From the NCBI RefSeq assembly GCF_001422885.1, contig NZ_LMMZ01000004.1, positions 84,715-148,714 on the forward strand: a stretch of DNA of 64,000 nucleotides. Direction: 5' to 3'. Made by a program: the position numbers and the translations under genes. A model generated the notes under the pieces. That model was not told where the DNA came from, searched no databases, and worked only from the letters and a program-made list of their open reading frames with translations. Shown piece after piece: positions 34,703-44,182 of the stretch. Numbering within the stretch: the first letter of the stretch is position 1; every line of letters starts with the position of its first letter. This DNA is from Methylobacterium sp. Leaf104. GTDB taxonomy: Bacteria; Pseudomonadota; Alphaproteobacteria; Rhizobiales; Beijerinckiaceae.

Positions 34703-35755
34703 ATGGACGGCAGTCATGGCGACCGTGAACGGAGCTTTGCGCTGGCCGAGCGCGCCAACGCGTTGATCCGCGATTACGGCCCGTCGGCCGAGCCGCGCGC
34801 CTACGCCGTCTGGTACGCCTACGTCGCCGGCACGCAGCCGCGGATGAACGACGCCCTCAAGCGCCTGACCGCGACCTCGGGGCGCCTGACCGAGGCGGAC
34901 GTCGACGGCCTCTACGAGACCTATCTCGATCCCTCGCGCCTCTCGGCCGCCACCGAGCGGGCGAGCAGCAGCGTGCTGTCGGAGATCGCGGGGGTGATGG
35001 AGGTGCTGGACCTTTCCCTCGGCACCACCGCTCAGTACGACGCATCGCTGCGGGACCTGACGCGGGACCTCGACGGTGCCGTTCCGAACGCGGCCGGCCT
35101 GCACACGATCGTCGCCGCCCTGGTGGCGACCACCCGCGAGGTCACCGCCAACAACCGCACCCTCGAGGCGCGGATGCGGGAGAGCCGGAGCGAGATCGAG
35201 ACCCTGCGCGAGACCCTCGAGGCGACGCGCCTGGAGAGCCTGACCGATCCGCTCACCGGCTTGTCGAACCGCAAGCACTTCGAGGACAGCCTGTGTCGGC
35301 TGGTGCAGGGGGCTTCCGCGGCCGCGCCGGCCTGCCTGATCGTCATCGACGTCGATTCGTTCAAGCGCTTCAACGACGTCTACGGCCATATCACGGGCGA
35401 CCAGGTGCTGCGCCTCGTGGCCATGGTCATGCGCGAGCACGTCAAGGCCCACGCGGTCCTCGCCCGCTTCGGCGGCGAGGAATTCGCCATGCTCCTGCCC
35501 GCCACCTCCCGCGCGGCGGCCTACGCCCTCGCCGAGACGGTGCGGACCAGCGTGATGGCGCGCGAATTGGTGAAGCGCTCCACCGGCGAGTCGCTCGGCA
35601 AGATCACGATTTCCCTCGGGGTGGCGGTGCACCGCTCGGGCGACACGGCGGTGTCGCTGCTCGAGCGCGCCGACCAGTGCATGTTCAGGGCCAAGCGCGA
35701 CGGCCGCAACCGTACGGTCGACGACGCCGACACGGACCTGTCGAGCGTCGCCTGA
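34703..35755 (+). CDS. Diguanylate cyclase (GGDEF), probably active
   Basis: 350 residues. The N-terminal 180 residues are helical (ERSFALAERANALIRDYGPS onward), with no membrane helix and no known sensor match. A coiled linker leads to the GGDEF domain, with DPLTGLSNRKHFED and ARFGGEEFAMLLP (about 255). The GGEEF active-site loop is intact, so it should make c-di-GMP from GTP. The RxxD inhibitory site normally five residues before GGEEF is absent (the sequence there is KAHAVLARF), so product feedback inhibition is probably lacking. The PilZ chemoreceptor encoded at 22011-23753 is a possible target. Confidence 0.9.
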   Translation: MDGSHGDRERSFALAERANALIRDYGPSAEPRAYAVWYAYVAGTQPRMNDALKRLTATSGRLTEADVDGLYETYLDPSRLSAATERASSSVLSEIAGVMEVLDLSLGTTAQYDASLRDLTRDLDGAVPNAAGLHTIVAALVATTREVTANNRTLEARMRESRSEIETLRETLEATRLESLTDPLTGLSNRKHFEDSLCRLVQGASAAAPACLIVIDVDSFKRFNDVYGHITGDQVLRLVAMVMREHVKAHAVLARFGGEEFAMLLPATSRAAAYALAETVRTSVMARELVKRSTGESLGKITISLGVAVHRSGDTAVSLLERADQCMFRAKRDGRNRTVDDADTDLSSVA

Positions 35756-35776
35756 CGCCGCGTCCGGCCCCGCGCG

Positions 35777-36154
35777 TCAGGCGCTGGCGTGGACCGCCTC
35801 GGGGTTCACCGGCGTGATCGCGACGGATTCGCCGCAGCCGCAGGCCGAGGTCTGGTTCGGGTTGTTGAACACGAACTGGGACGATAGCTTGTTGGTCTGG
35901 AAGTCCATCTGCGTCCCGAGCAGGAACAGCAGCGCCTTCGGATCGACGAAGACGGTGACGCCGCGATCCTCGACCTTGTCCTCGCCGGGCTTCTGCCCCT
36001 CGGCGTATTCCATGGTGTAGGACATGCCGGCGCAGCCGCCGTTCTTCACGCCGACCCGGACGCCCGCGATGGGCTGGTCCGCATCGGCGATGATCGCCTT
36101 GATCCGGTCTGCGGCCGCGTCGGTCAGCGACAGGACCTTGAACTTCGATGCCAT
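35777..36154 (-). CDS. sufA: Iron-sulfur cluster assembly carrier SufA-type
   Basis: 125 residues of the A-type carrier family. The cysteines needed for cluster binding are CAGMSY and CGCGESV, in the motif GGCAGMSYTMEY...SACGCGESV. It receives Fe-S clusters from the SufBCD scaffold and passes them to apoproteins. It is the last gene of the leftward SUF operon, 285 bp after sufT, so it may have an extra promoter in that gap. ATG 36154 has GGAGAG upstream. Confidence 0.93.
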   Translation of the reverse strand: MASKFKVLSLTDAAADRIKAIIADADQPIAGVRVGVKNGGCAGMSYTMEYAEGQKPGEDKVEDRGVTVFVDPKALLFLLGTQMDFQTNKLSSQFVFNNPNQTSACGCGESVAITPVNPEAVHASA

Positions 36155-36439
36155 GATGTCTCTCCGACAGCCGGGTTCAAGGCCCGGGCGGGTGAGGGTG
36201 ATTGAACCCGGTTAAGATAAGGATTGCGGGGCCCGGGGTCCATGGCCGTCCGTGCATGGTCCGGTGGCGCGGCTCGACCGGCGGATCGGACAGGTCCGGA
36301 AGTCCGGGACCATCGAAGGGCCGGTGGCCGTCATCATCGTCCGGGGATCGGCGCCACGCCGGCGATGGCCGACATATCCGACGGCCTCGCCTTCCTGCCG
36401 CGCCGGGACCTCGCCAGCGAGGGCTGGTCCCGCGCGCCG

Positions 36440-36820
36440 CTACCACATGTCCAGCGCGACGCGGGCCTCGTCCGACATCCGGCTCTGGTCCCACGGCGGG
36501 TCGAACACCATCGTGACGGCGCAGGATTGCACGCCCGGTACCGCGGCCACCGCGGTCTCGACCCAGCCCGGCATCTCGCCGGCCACGGGGCAGCCCGGCG
36601 CCGTGAGGGTCATGTCGATGGCGACCGTGCGGTCGTCGGCGATGTCGACCTTGTAGATCAGGCCGAGCTCGTAGATGTCGGCCGGGATCTCGGGATCGTA
36701 GACGCTTTTGAGGGCGACCACGATGTCGTCGGTCAGGCGGTCGAGTTCCTCGGGCGGGATCGCCGAGTCGCTCGCGATGGTGGGGGTGTTGGCCCCGCCG
36801 GTGATGGCTGCGTCGCTCAT
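36440..36820 (-). CDS. sufT: SUF system Fe-S assembly protein SufT (MIP18/DUF59)
   Basis: 126 residues. After a variable 25-residue N-terminus comes LTDDIVVALKSVYDPEIPADIYELGLIY. Then MTLTAPGCPVAGEMPGWVE holds the conserved Cys, and MVFDPPWDQSRMSDEAR ends the domain. The DUF59 fold helps maturation of Fe-S proteins. The start lies 10 bp after the sufS stop, with GAGGA upstream, so the pair is coupled within the SUF operon. It is the standard partner in alphaproteobacterial suf clusters. Confidence 0.92.
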   Translation of the reverse strand: MSDAAITGGANTPTIASDSAIPPEELDRLTDDIVVALKSVYDPEIPADIYELGLIYKVDIADDRTVAIDMTLTAPGCPVAGEMPGWVETAVAAVPGVQSCAVTMVFDPPWDQSRMSDEARVALDMW

Positions 36821-36830
36821 GGTCTGGTCC

Positions 36831-38075
36831 TCAGGCGAACATCATCTCGGCCTTGGCAAGCGCCTCGGCGAGGGCATCGACTTCCTCGGTGGTGTTATAC
36901 AGTCCGAACGAGGCGCGACAGGTGGAGGTCGCGCCGAAACGGGTGAGCAGCGGCATGGCGCAGTGGGTGCCGGCCCGGATCGCGACGCCGTAGCGGTCGA
37001 TCACCGTGGCGATGTCGTGGGCATGGGCCCCCTTCATCTCGAAGGCGATGACGCCGCCCTTGTCCCGGGCCGTGCCGATCATCCGCAGGGAATTCATGGC
37101 GCCGAGGCGCTCCTGGGCGTAGGCGAGCAGGGACGCCTCGTGGGCGGCGATCTTCTCGCGGCCCAGCGTCATCATGAATTCCAGCGCCGCGCCGAGGCCC
37201 ACCGCCTCGACGATCGCCGGCGTGCCCGCCTCGAAGCGGTGCGGCGGATCGTTGTAGGTGACGCTGTCCTGGCTGACCGTGCGGATCATCTCGCCGCCGC
37301 CCTGGTAGGGGGGCAGGCGCTCCAGCCAATCCTTCTTGCCGTAGAGGACGCCGATGCCGGTGGGGCCGTAGACCTTGTGGCCCGTGAAGACGAAGAAGTC
37401 ACAATCGAGCGCCTTCACGTCGATGGGCTGGTGCACCGCGCTCTGGGCGCCGTCGAGGAGCACCGGCACGCCGTGCGCGTGGGCGATCCGCACGATCTCG
37501 GCGGCCGGCGTCACCGTGCCGAGCACGTTCGACATGTGGGTGATCGCCACCATCTTGGTGCGGGGCGTGAAGAGTTTCTCGTACGCGTCGACGAGGAAGT
37601 TGCCCTGGTCGTCCACCGGCGCCCACTTGATCACGGCCCCGCGCCGTTCGCGCAGGAAGTGCCAGGGCACGATGTTGGAATGGTGCTCCATGATCGAGAG
37701 GATGATCTCGTCCCCCTCCCCGATCAGGCCGCCGTGAGCCATGGACGAGGCCACGAGGTTGTAGGCCTCGGTGGCGTTGCGGGTGAAGATGATCTCGTCG
37801 GTGGACCCGGCGTTCAGGAACTGCCGCGTGGTCTCGCGTGCGCCCTCGAACCCTTCCGTGGCGGCATTCGCCATGAAGTGCAGGCCGCGATGGACGTTGG
37901 CGTAGCCCGTCTCCATGCAGTTCACCATGGCGTCGATCACGGCGCGCGGCTTCTGCGACGAAGCCGCGTTGTCGAGATAGACCAAGGGTTTGCCGTAGAC
38001 CTTCTGCGACAGGATCGGGAACTCGGCCCGGATCGCCTGGACGTCGTAGGGGGTGTTCGGGACGGGTGCGTTCAT
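36831..38075 (-). CDS. sufS: Cysteine desulfurase SufS
   Basis: 414 residues, PLP-dependent. The PLP lysine is in FVFTGHKVYGPTGIG. The active-site Cys is in TSTCRASFGLYN, in the SufS-type (group II) position. ITHMSNVLGTVTPAAEI and the EHHSNIVPWH block are typical. It takes sulfur from cysteine to supply the SufBCD scaffold. It follows sufD by 180 bp, a gap filled with palindromic repeats, and precedes sufT by 10 bp. Confidence 0.95.
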   Translation of the reverse strand: MNAPVPNTPYDVQAIRAEFPILSQKVYGKPLVYLDNAASSQKPRAVIDAMVNCMETGYANVHRGLHFMANAATEGFEGARETTRQFLNAGSTDEIIFTRNATEAYNLVASSMAHGGLIGEGDEIILSIMEHHSNIVPWHFLRERRGAVIKWAPVDDQGNFLVDAYEKLFTPRTKMVAITHMSNVLGTVTPAAEIVRIAHAHGVPVLLDGAQSAVHQPIDVKALDCDFFVFTGHKVYGPTGIGVLYGKKDWLERLPPYQGGGEMIRTVSQDSVTYNDPPHRFEAGTPAIVEAVGLGAALEFMMTLGREKIAAHEASLLAYAQERLGAMNSLRMIGTARDKGGVIAFEMKGAHAHDIATVIDRYGVAIRAGTHCAMPLLTRFGATSTCRASFGLYNTTEEVDALAEALAKAEMMFA

Positions 38076-38120
38076 GCGTGGACCTGTTTCGTGTCCGATC
38101 CGCCCCCTTCGCGGGGCGGG

Positions 38121-38249
38121 CGCCTCGCGGAGCGAGGCGAGAGGAGGTTGCTCGCGAAGTCGGCCGGATGAAGCGAGCGCCCTGTCTCGATGTGGCGCGG
38201 CCCTTTTCCCGGTCGCTCCGCGATCATCCTCCCCCGCGGAGGGGGGAGG
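38121..38249. repeat. Palindromic repeats between sufD and sufS
   Basis: Two GC-rich stem-loops: CGCCTCGC/GCGAGGCG around GGA (38121-38139), and CCTCCCCC facing GGGGGAGG around GCGGA (from 38228 to about 38247). A related element occurs between sufC and sufB. They resemble short intergenic palindromic repeats and may modulate mRNA stability in the operon. Confidence 0.6.
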
Positions 38250-38255
38250 GTTCTG

Positions 38256-39578
38256 TCAGGCCCGCGCCGCGAGCCACGCCTCGATGGTACCGACCAGCGC
38301 CTCGCGGGCACCCTCGTGGCTGACCGACTCGATGGCCGCGCCGAGGAAGGCCTGGACCAGCAGGCTCTCGGCCTGGGCCTTCGGCAGCCCGCGCTGCATC
38401 AGGTAGAACAGCAGGTCCTCGTCGAGGGCGCCGCAGGTGGCGCCGTGGCCGCAGGCGACGTCGTCGGCGAAGATCTCCAGCTCGGGCTTGTTCATCATCT
38501 GCCCCTCGTCGGACAGGATGAGGCAGGCCGACATCATTTTGCCGTCGGTCTGCTGGGCCGCCTGCTGGACGATGATCTTGCCCTGGAAGACGCCCGTGGC
38601 CTCGCCGTCCACCACGGTCTTGAACAGCTCGCGGCTGACGCCGCCGGTGGCGGCATGGTCGGCCAGGAAGGTGGTGTCGGCGAGCTGGCGGCCGTTGAGC
38701 ATGGCCGCCCCGTTCACCACCGCGCGGCCGTCGGCCCCGGCGAAGTTCAGGTAGACCTGATGGCGCGAGAGCACGCCGCCGACGACCACGTTGACGGTCT
38801 CCACCGCCGAGGCGGCGCCGAGCTTCACAGACAGCGTCGACAGGGCCACGGCCTCGCGACCCTCGGCATTGAGGCGGGCGTGCCGGAAGGTGGCGGAGTC
38901 GGCCACCGTTACGTCGAGGGCGTCGTTGGGCTGGTAGGCGACGCCGTCCGGCCCCTCGTGGCTCTCCAGCACCGTGACCTCTGCGCCCTCTCCCAGCACC
39001 ACGAGGGCGCGGGTGGCGGTGGAGAAGGCCTGGGCGCCGGTGGCGACGAAGCGCAGGTGCAGCGGGGTCTCGACCTTGGCGCCGGGCTCGACGGCGATCA
39101 GCGCACCATCCGCCAGGAAGGCGGTGTTGAGCTGGTAGATCGGGTTTTCGGAGGCCTGGCGCACCGGCGTCAGCCGGTCGAGGTGCGCATGGCCCTCGGT
39201 GAGCGCCCGGGGCAGCGGCGTGACCGTGACGCCGGCCGGAATCCGGCCGAGGTCGGATTCGGCCTCGATCAGGTGGCCGTTGACGAAGGTGAGGCGCACG
39301 GCCTCGATCCCGGCAAAGCCCTTGGCGCTCGCCACGGCCGCCTGCGCGACCTCGGCCGAGGGCATCTCGGCCGGATGGGCCGCGTCACGGAAGGCCGAGC
39401 GCAGGTCGGTGTACTTGAAGGCCTCGACGCGGCGGGTCGGCAGGCCGACCGCCTCGAAGTAGCGGAACGCCTCCTCGCGGGCGATCGAGACGCCCGTGGG
39501 GTACTTCATCCTGGTGGCTTCGAAGAGCTTGGAGAGCCCGGCCTCGGCCGCGCTGCGCAGGGGGGTGATGTCGGCCAT
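38256..39578 (-). CDS. sufD: Fe-S assembly scaffold subunit SufD
   Basis: 440 residues of the SufBD beta-helix family. Diagnostic parts are GVSREL (residue about 320), VFQGKIIVQQAAQQTDGK, NLLL-like strands and the terminal block PELEIFADDVACGHGATCGALDEDLLFYL. It joins SufB and SufC as the scaffold on which clusters are built. It is translationally close to sufC, starting 2 bp after the sufC stop. The N-terminal 120 residues are variable, as usual. Confidence 0.95.
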   Translation of the reverse strand: MADITPLRSAAEAGLSKLFEATRMKYPTGVSIAREEAFRYFEAVGLPTRRVEAFKYTDLRSAFRDAAHPAEMPSAEVAQAAVASAKGFAGIEAVRLTFVNGHLIEAESDLGRIPAGVTVTPLPRALTEGHAHLDRLTPVRQASENPIYQLNTAFLADGALIAVEPGAKVETPLHLRFVATGAQAFSTATRALVVLGEGAEVTVLESHEGPDGVAYQPNDALDVTVADSATFRHARLNAEGREAVALSTLSVKLGAASAVETVNVVVGGVLSRHQVYLNFAGADGRAVVNGAAMLNGRQLADTTFLADHAATGGVSRELFKTVVDGEATGVFQGKIIVQQAAQQTDGKMMSACLILSDEGQMMNKPELEIFADDVACGHGATCGALDEDLLFYLMQRGLPKAQAESLLVQAFLGAAIESVSHEGAREALVGTIEAWLAARA

Positions 39579-39580
39579 GA

Positions 39581-40333
39581 TCAGGCGGCCTCGCCCGTCC
39601 GGTACTCGGCGTAGCCGGAGGCCTCGAGCTCGAGGGCGAGCTCCTTGCCGCCCGACTTCACGATGCGGCCCTGCGACATCACGTGGACGACGTCCGGCAC
39701 GATGTGGTTCAGCAGGCGCTGGTAGTGGGTGATGACGAGGAAGGAGCGCCCCTGGGCGCGGAGCGCGTTGACGCCCTCGGAGACGATGCGCAGGGCATCG
39801 ATGTCGAGGCCGGAATCGGTCTCGTCGAGGACGCAGAACTTCGGCTCCAGCAGGGCCATCTGCAGGATCTCCATGCGCTTCTTCTCACCGCCGGAGAACC
39901 CGACATTGAGGGCGCGCTTGAGCATGTCCTTGTTGATCTCCAGCTTCTCGGCCGCCGCGTTCACCCGGCGGATGAAGTCGGGGGTGGAGAGCTCGCCCTC
40001 GCCCCGCGCCCGGCGCTGGGCGTTCAGGGTCGCCTTGAGGAAGGTCATGGTGCCGACGCCGGGGATCTCCAGCGGATACTGGAAGGCCAGGAACACGCCC
40101 GACGCCGCACGCTCGTCGGGGCTCATCTCGAGGATGTTCTCGCCGTCGAGCAGGATCTCGCCGTCGAGGACCTCATAATCTTCCTTGCCCGCGATGACGT
40201 AGGACAGGGTCGACTTGCCCGAGCCGTTCGGGCCCATGATGGCGGCCACTTCGCCGTCGTTCACCGTGAGGTCGAGGCCGTTGAGGATCTGCTTGTCCTC
40301 GATGGCGACCACGAGGTTCTTGATTTCGATCAT
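39581..40333 (-). CDS. sufC: Fe-S assembly ATPase SufC
   Basis: 250 residues, an ABC ATPase. Walker A is [10 protein letters not shown], the signature is [11 protein letters not shown], and Walker B with the following Asp and Glu is [16 protein letters not shown]. The Q-loop and H-loop (ITHYQRLL) are present. It powers cluster assembly on SufBD and is not a transporter. A 92-bp gap before it (relative to sufB) holds a palindromic repeat. Confidence 0.96.
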   Translation of the reverse strand: MIEIKNLVVAIEDKQILNGLDLTVNDGEVAAIMGPNGSGKSTLSYVIAGKEDYEVLDGEILLDGENILEMSPDERAASGVFLAFQYPLEIPGVGTMTFLKATLNAQRRARGEGELSTPDFIRRVNAAAEKLEINKDMLKRALNVGFSGGEKKRMEILQMALLEPKFCVLDETDSGLDIDALRIVSEGVNALRAQGRSFLVITHYQRLLNHIVPDVVHVMSQGRIVKSGGKELALELEASGYAEYRTGEAA

Positions 40334-40371
40334 TGTAGGGTCGTCCTAAGTCTCGAAGCGTTGGATCGCGA

Positions 40372-40396
40372 ACCCTCTCCCGCGAAGGGGAGAGAG
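40372..40396. repeat. Palindromic repeat between sufB and sufC
   Basis: CTCTCCC and GGGGAGAG face each other around GCGAA. The same CTCTCCC-GCG-type element recurs at 38228, so it belongs to a dispersed family. It may act as an mRNA stem-loop. Confidence 0.6.
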
Positions 40397-40425
40397 GAAG
40401 TGCGCGCTGATCTGGTCGAGCCGGC

Positions 40426-41895
40426 TCAGCCGACCGAGCCCTCGAGGCTGATCGAGATCAGCTTCTGGGCCTCGACCGCGAACTCCATCGGCAGCTGCTG
40501 CAGCACGTCGCGGACGAAGCCGTTGACGATGAGCGCGGTCGCCTCCTCGTTGGAGAGGCCGCGCTGCTGGCAGTAGAACATCTGGTCCTCCGAGATCTTC
40601 GAGGTGGTGGCCTCGTGCTCGAACTGGGCCGATGAGTTCTTCGACTCGATGTACGGCACGGTGTGCGCGCCGCACTGGTCGCCGATCAGCAGCGAGTCGC
40701 AGTTGGTGAAGTTGCGCGCGCCCGTCGCCTTCCGGTGCGCCGAGACGAGGCCCCGGTAGGTGTTCTGCGAACGTCCGGCCGAGATGCCCTTCGAGATGAT
40801 CCGGCTGGTGGTGTTCTTGCCCAGATGGATCATCTTGGTGCCGGAATCGACCTGCTGCATGCCGTTCGACACCGCGATCGAGTAGAACTCGCCGCGGGAA
40901 TTGTCGCCGCGCAGGATGCAGGACGGGTACTTCCAGGTGATGGCCGAGCCGGTCTCGACCTGCGTCCAGGAGATCTTCGAGTTCACGCCCCGGCAATCGC
41001 CGCGCTTCGTCACGAAGTTGTAGATGCCGCCCTTGCCCTCGTTGTCGCCCGGGTACCAGTTCTGGACGGTCGAGTACTTGATCTCGGCGTCGTCGAGGGC
41101 GACGAGCTCGACCACGGCGGCATGGAGCTGGTTGTCGTCGCGCTTCGGGGCGGTGCAGCCCTCCAGGTACGAGACGTAGCTGCCCTTGTCGGCGATGATC
41201 AGCGTGCGCTCGAACTGGCCGGTGTCGCGCTCGTTGATGCGGAAATAGGTCGACAGCTCCATCGGGCAGCGCACGCCCGGCGGGATGTAGACGAAGGAGC
41301 CGTCGGAGAAGACCGCCGAGTTCAGGGTCGCGAAGAAGTTGTCGGTTACGGGCACGACCGAGCCGAGGTACTTGCGCACCAGGTCGGGGTACTCGCGGAT
41401 GGCCTCCGAGATCGGCATGAAGATCACGCCGGCCTTCGACAGCTCGGCCTTGAAGGTGGTGGCCACCGAGACCGAATCGAACACCGCGTCGACCGCGACC
41501 CGGCGCTCGGGGGCGATGCCCTCCAGCACCTCGACCTCGCGCAGGGGAATGCCGAGCTTTTCGTAGGTCTTCAGAATTTCCGGATCGATCTCGTCGAGCG
41601 ACATCGCCGCCGGACGCTTCGGGGCGGCGTAGTAGTAGATGTCCTTGTAGTCGACCTTGTCGTAGGAGACCCGCGCCCAGTCGGGCTCCTGCATGGTCTG
41701 CCAGCGCTTGTAGGCGTCCAGGCGCCAGGCCAGCATCCACTCGGGCTCGTCCTTCTTGGCCGAGATGAAGCGGATCACGTCCTCGGAGATGCCCTTCTCG
41801 GACTTCTCCATCTCGATCGTGGTCTCGAACCCGTACTTGTACTGATCGAGGTCGATCGAGCGGACCCGGTCGATGGTTTCCTGCACTGCAGGCAT
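40426..41895 (-). CDS. sufB: Fe-S assembly scaffold subunit SufB
   Basis: 489 residues. The SufB blocks are intact: [76 protein letters not shown], and [22 protein letters not shown] with the cluster-ligand Cys. The C-terminus is [19 protein letters not shown]. It is the cluster-building half of the SufBCD scaffold. Start ATG 41895 is near-canonical ([20 protein letters not shown]). It lies 67 bp after the upstream desulfurase gene. Confidence 0.96.
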   Translation of the reverse strand: MPAVQETIDRVRSIDLDQYKYGFETTIEMEKSEKGISEDVIRFISAKKDEPEWMLAWRLDAYKRWQTMQEPDWARVSYDKVDYKDIYYYAAPKRPAAMSLDEIDPEILKTYEKLGIPLREVEVLEGIAPERRVAVDAVFDSVSVATTFKAELSKAGVIFMPISEAIREYPDLVRKYLGSVVPVTDNFFATLNSAVFSDGSFVYIPPGVRCPMELSTYFRINERDTGQFERTLIIADKGSYVSYLEGCTAPKRDDNQLHAAVVELVALDDAEIKYSTVQNWYPGDNEGKGGIYNFVTKRGDCRGVNSKISWTQVETGSAITWKYPSCILRGDNSRGEFYSIAVSNGMQQVDSGTKMIHLGKNTTSRIISKGISAGRSQNTYRGLVSAHRKATGARNFTNCDSLLIGDQCGAHTVPYIESKNSSAQFEHEATTSKISEDQMFYCQQRGLSNEEATALIVNGFVRDVLQQLPMEFAVEAQKLISISLEGSVG

Positions 41896-41962
41896 TATGC
41901 GTCTCCTGACATGCCCGGCGTCAAGGACCGGGTGTTGGTCGGATGGCTTGGGACGGCGGCAC

Positions 41963-43123
41963 TCACGCCGCGTGCCCCTGCCGTCGATATAGGGTCTCCA
42001 CCAGGCGTTCGCAGGCGGCGCGACACCGCGCTGCGTCGCTTTCGGTGCTGTTCCACCCGAGGCTCACGCGCAGGGCCCCCGCGGCCAGCGCAGGGGTGAC
42101 GCCCATCGCGATGAGCACGGGCGAGCGCGCGACCTTGCCGGAGGCGCAGGCCGAGCCGGAGGAGATCGCGACGCCCGAGAGGTCCAGCCGCATCAGCGCC
42201 GTCGGGGCGTCGAGCCCCGGAACGGCGAAGCACAGAGTGTTGGGCAGGCGCGGCGCGCCGGCGCCGAACACGACGAGGTCGGGGGCGCAGGCGCGCAATC
42301 CGTCCTCGATGCCGTCGCGCAAGGCCGCGAGGCGGTCCGTCCGCGCGGGATCGGCGAGGTCCGCGGCGACCCCCAGCCCGACGATGCCGGGCAGGTTCTC
42401 GGTGCCGCCGCGCAGGCGCGCTTCCTGGCCGCCACCGCGCAGGAAGCCTGCATCCAGGGTCACGCCCTCGGCGAGCACCAGGGCGCCGACGCCCTTGGGC
42501 GCGCCGAACTTGTGGCCCGACAGGCTGAGGGCGTCGAGGCCGAGGGCGGCCATGTCCAGGGGGATCTTGCCGATGGCCTGCACGGCGTCCGTATGCACCA
42601 GGGCGCGGCCATGCGCCCGGGCCAGCGCGACGATCGCCGCCAGCGGCTGGATCACGCCGGTCTCGTTGTTGGCGGCGTGGATGGAGATCAGCACCTCCGC
42701 CCCGGCATGCCGGGCGAGCAGGGCCTCCAGGGCGTCGAGGTCGATCACGCCGGCGGCGTCCACCGGCACGATGTCGACGGCCTCCGCCGGGAAGCGATGG
42801 CCCGCCGAGACGCAGGGGTGCTCGGTGGCGCCGATGAGCAGGCGCGTCGGCGCCGGACGGCCGGCGCGGACCAGGACACCGGACAGGACCGCGTTGGCGG
42901 CCTCGGTGCCGCCGCTGGTGAACACCACGCGGCCCGCGCCCGCTCCGACCCGCCGGGCCACCGCGTCCCGGGCGGTCTCCAGGGCGGCCCGGGCCGCCCG
43001 GCCCTCCGCGTGGATCGACGAGGGGTTGCCCGACAAGCCGAGCGCCCGCGCCACGGCAGCCGCCACCTCCGGCCGAACCGGTGAGGTCGCGTTGTGGTCG
43101 AGGTAGGCGCGGGGCGAAGTCAT
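41963..43123 (-). CDS. Cysteine desulfurase, IscS/NifS-type, first gene of the SUF operon
   Basis: 386 residues of the group I cysteine desulfurase fold. [14 protein letters not shown] opens it, then [31 protein letters not shown] (PLP Lys), and the catalytic loop [21 protein letters not shown]. The Cys-containing loop is the IscS-type long loop, unlike SufS. Many Rhizobiales suf operons begin with this gene. A second desulfurase, sufS, occurs downstream. It starts about 150 bp from the Irr-box dyad and is presumably transcribed from it. Confidence 0.93.
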   Translation of the reverse strand: MTSPRAYLDHNATSPVRPEVAAAVARALGLSGNPSSIHAEGRAARAALETARDAVARRVGAGAGRVVFTSGGTEAANAVLSGVLVRAGRPAPTRLLIGATEHPCVSAGHRFPAEAVDIVPVDAAGVIDLDALEALLARHAGAEVLISIHAANNETGVIQPLAAIVALARAHGRALVHTDAVQAIGKIPLDMAALGLDALSLSGHKFGAPKGVGALVLAEGVTLDAGFLRGGGQEARLRGGTENLPGIVGLGVAADLADPARTDRLAALRDGIEDGLRACAPDLVVFGAGAPRLPNTLCFAVPGLDAPTALMRLDLSGVAISSGSACASGKVARSPVLIAMGVTPALAAGALRVSLGWNSTESDAARCRAACERLVETLYRRQGHAA

Positions 43124-43274
43124 CCGGGAAAAACCACTGGCGGCGTCAAGGGCGAAAGCGACAAATCCTTGCTTTTGCCCCCCACGATCATGCTAAGGCG
43201 CGGACACGATACGTGTTCCGGTCGCCCATCGTGCGGGGAACGCGCCGGTCCGAAGCTGGCTCGACCGACGCTTG

Positions 43275-43310
43275 TTTAGAATAATTCTAGTTCGCTAGAA
43301 TTATTCTAAG
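43275..43310. promoter_or_regulatory. Dyad of two Irr-like boxes (ICE motif)
   Basis: TTAGAATAATTCTAG and its exact complement CTAGAATTATTCTAA form a 15-bp inverted repeat with a TTCG centre. Each arm alone is the iron-control (Irr) core TTAGAA-N3-TTCTA(A/G), so two boxes are adjacent. The site is 152 bp upstream of the SUF operon start and 143 bp upstream of the divergent hydrolase, so it can control both. Irr binding is inferred from consensus, not shown. Confidence 0.8.
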
Positions 43311-43452
43311 AGCGCTTTTAGGTTCGTGGCCGGATGAGTCAAGGCACGCCTCACGGCTTTGCCCAGGCGTCGGATGTGCGCGAGTTCCCGCCGAGCCGGC
43401 GATCCCCCGCGCGATGCCCGTCCGGGTCATCCGCTCAGGAGTGTTGGTTCCC

Positions 43453-44109
43453 ATGCCCGAAGTCATCTTCACCGGTCCCGCCGGCCGTCTCGAAGGACGC
43501 TATCAGGCCCCCAAGAAGAAGGGCGCGCCGATCGCGATCGTGCTTCATCCACACCCCCAGTTCGGGGGCACGATGAACAATCAGATCGTGTACAATCTTT
43601 TCTACACCTTCGCCAATCGCGGCTTCGCGGCCCTGCGCTTCAACTTCCGCGGCGTCGGCCGCAGCCAGGGCGCGTTCGACCACGGCACCGGCGAGCTCTC
43701 CGATGCGGCCTCGGCCCTCGACTGGGTGCAGTCGGTGAACCCGGAGGCTCGCGCCTGCTGGATCGCCGGCGTCTCGTTCGGCTCGTGGATCGGCATGCAG
43801 TTGCTGATGCGCCGCCCCGAGATCGAGGGCTTCATCTCCATCGCCGCGATGGCCAACCGCTACGACTTCACCTTCCTGGCCCCCTGCCCCTCCTCGGGCC
43901 TGTTCGTGCACGGCTCCGAGGATCGGGTCGCCCCGGCCCGGGAGGTCATGCCGGTGATCGAGAAGGTGAAGACCCAGAAGGGCGTCATCATCGAGCACCA
44001 GATGGTGGAGGGCGCCAACCACTTCTTCGACGGCAAGGTCGACGAGCTGACCCAGACCGTCGACACCTACCTCGACAAGCGCCTCGGCCCGAAGCCCGAG
44101 GCGGCGTGA
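43453..44109 (+). CDS. Alpha/beta hydrolase, COG2945 type
   Basis: 218 residues from ATG 43453. The oxyanion strand LHPHPQFGGTMNN, the nucleophile elbow GVSFGSWIG (Ser, about 113), the acid SEDRVAP and the GANHFFDGK histidine form the expected triad. This COG2945 group is found in many proteobacteria and its substrate is unknown. Divergence from the SUF operon and the shared Irr dyad suggest iron-dependent expression. GTG/ATG starts 39 nt upstream are possible. Confidence 0.85.
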   Translation: MPEVIFTGPAGRLEGRYQAPKKKGAPIAIVLHPHPQFGGTMNNQIVYNLFYTFANRGFAALRFNFRGVGRSQGAFDHGTGELSDAASALDWVQSVNPEARACWIAGVSFGSWIGMQLLMRRPEIEGFISIAAMANRYDFTFLAPCPSSGLFVHGSEDRVAPAREVMPVIEKVKTQKGVIIEHQMVEGANHFFDGKVDELTQTVDTYLDKRLGPKPEAA

Positions 44110-44182
44110 GGCAAGCGCCGCGCCGCGGGCTCGCTGGGCTTCCCGCGACCCTGCGGCGATGGCGGATAACGGATCGCATCGT

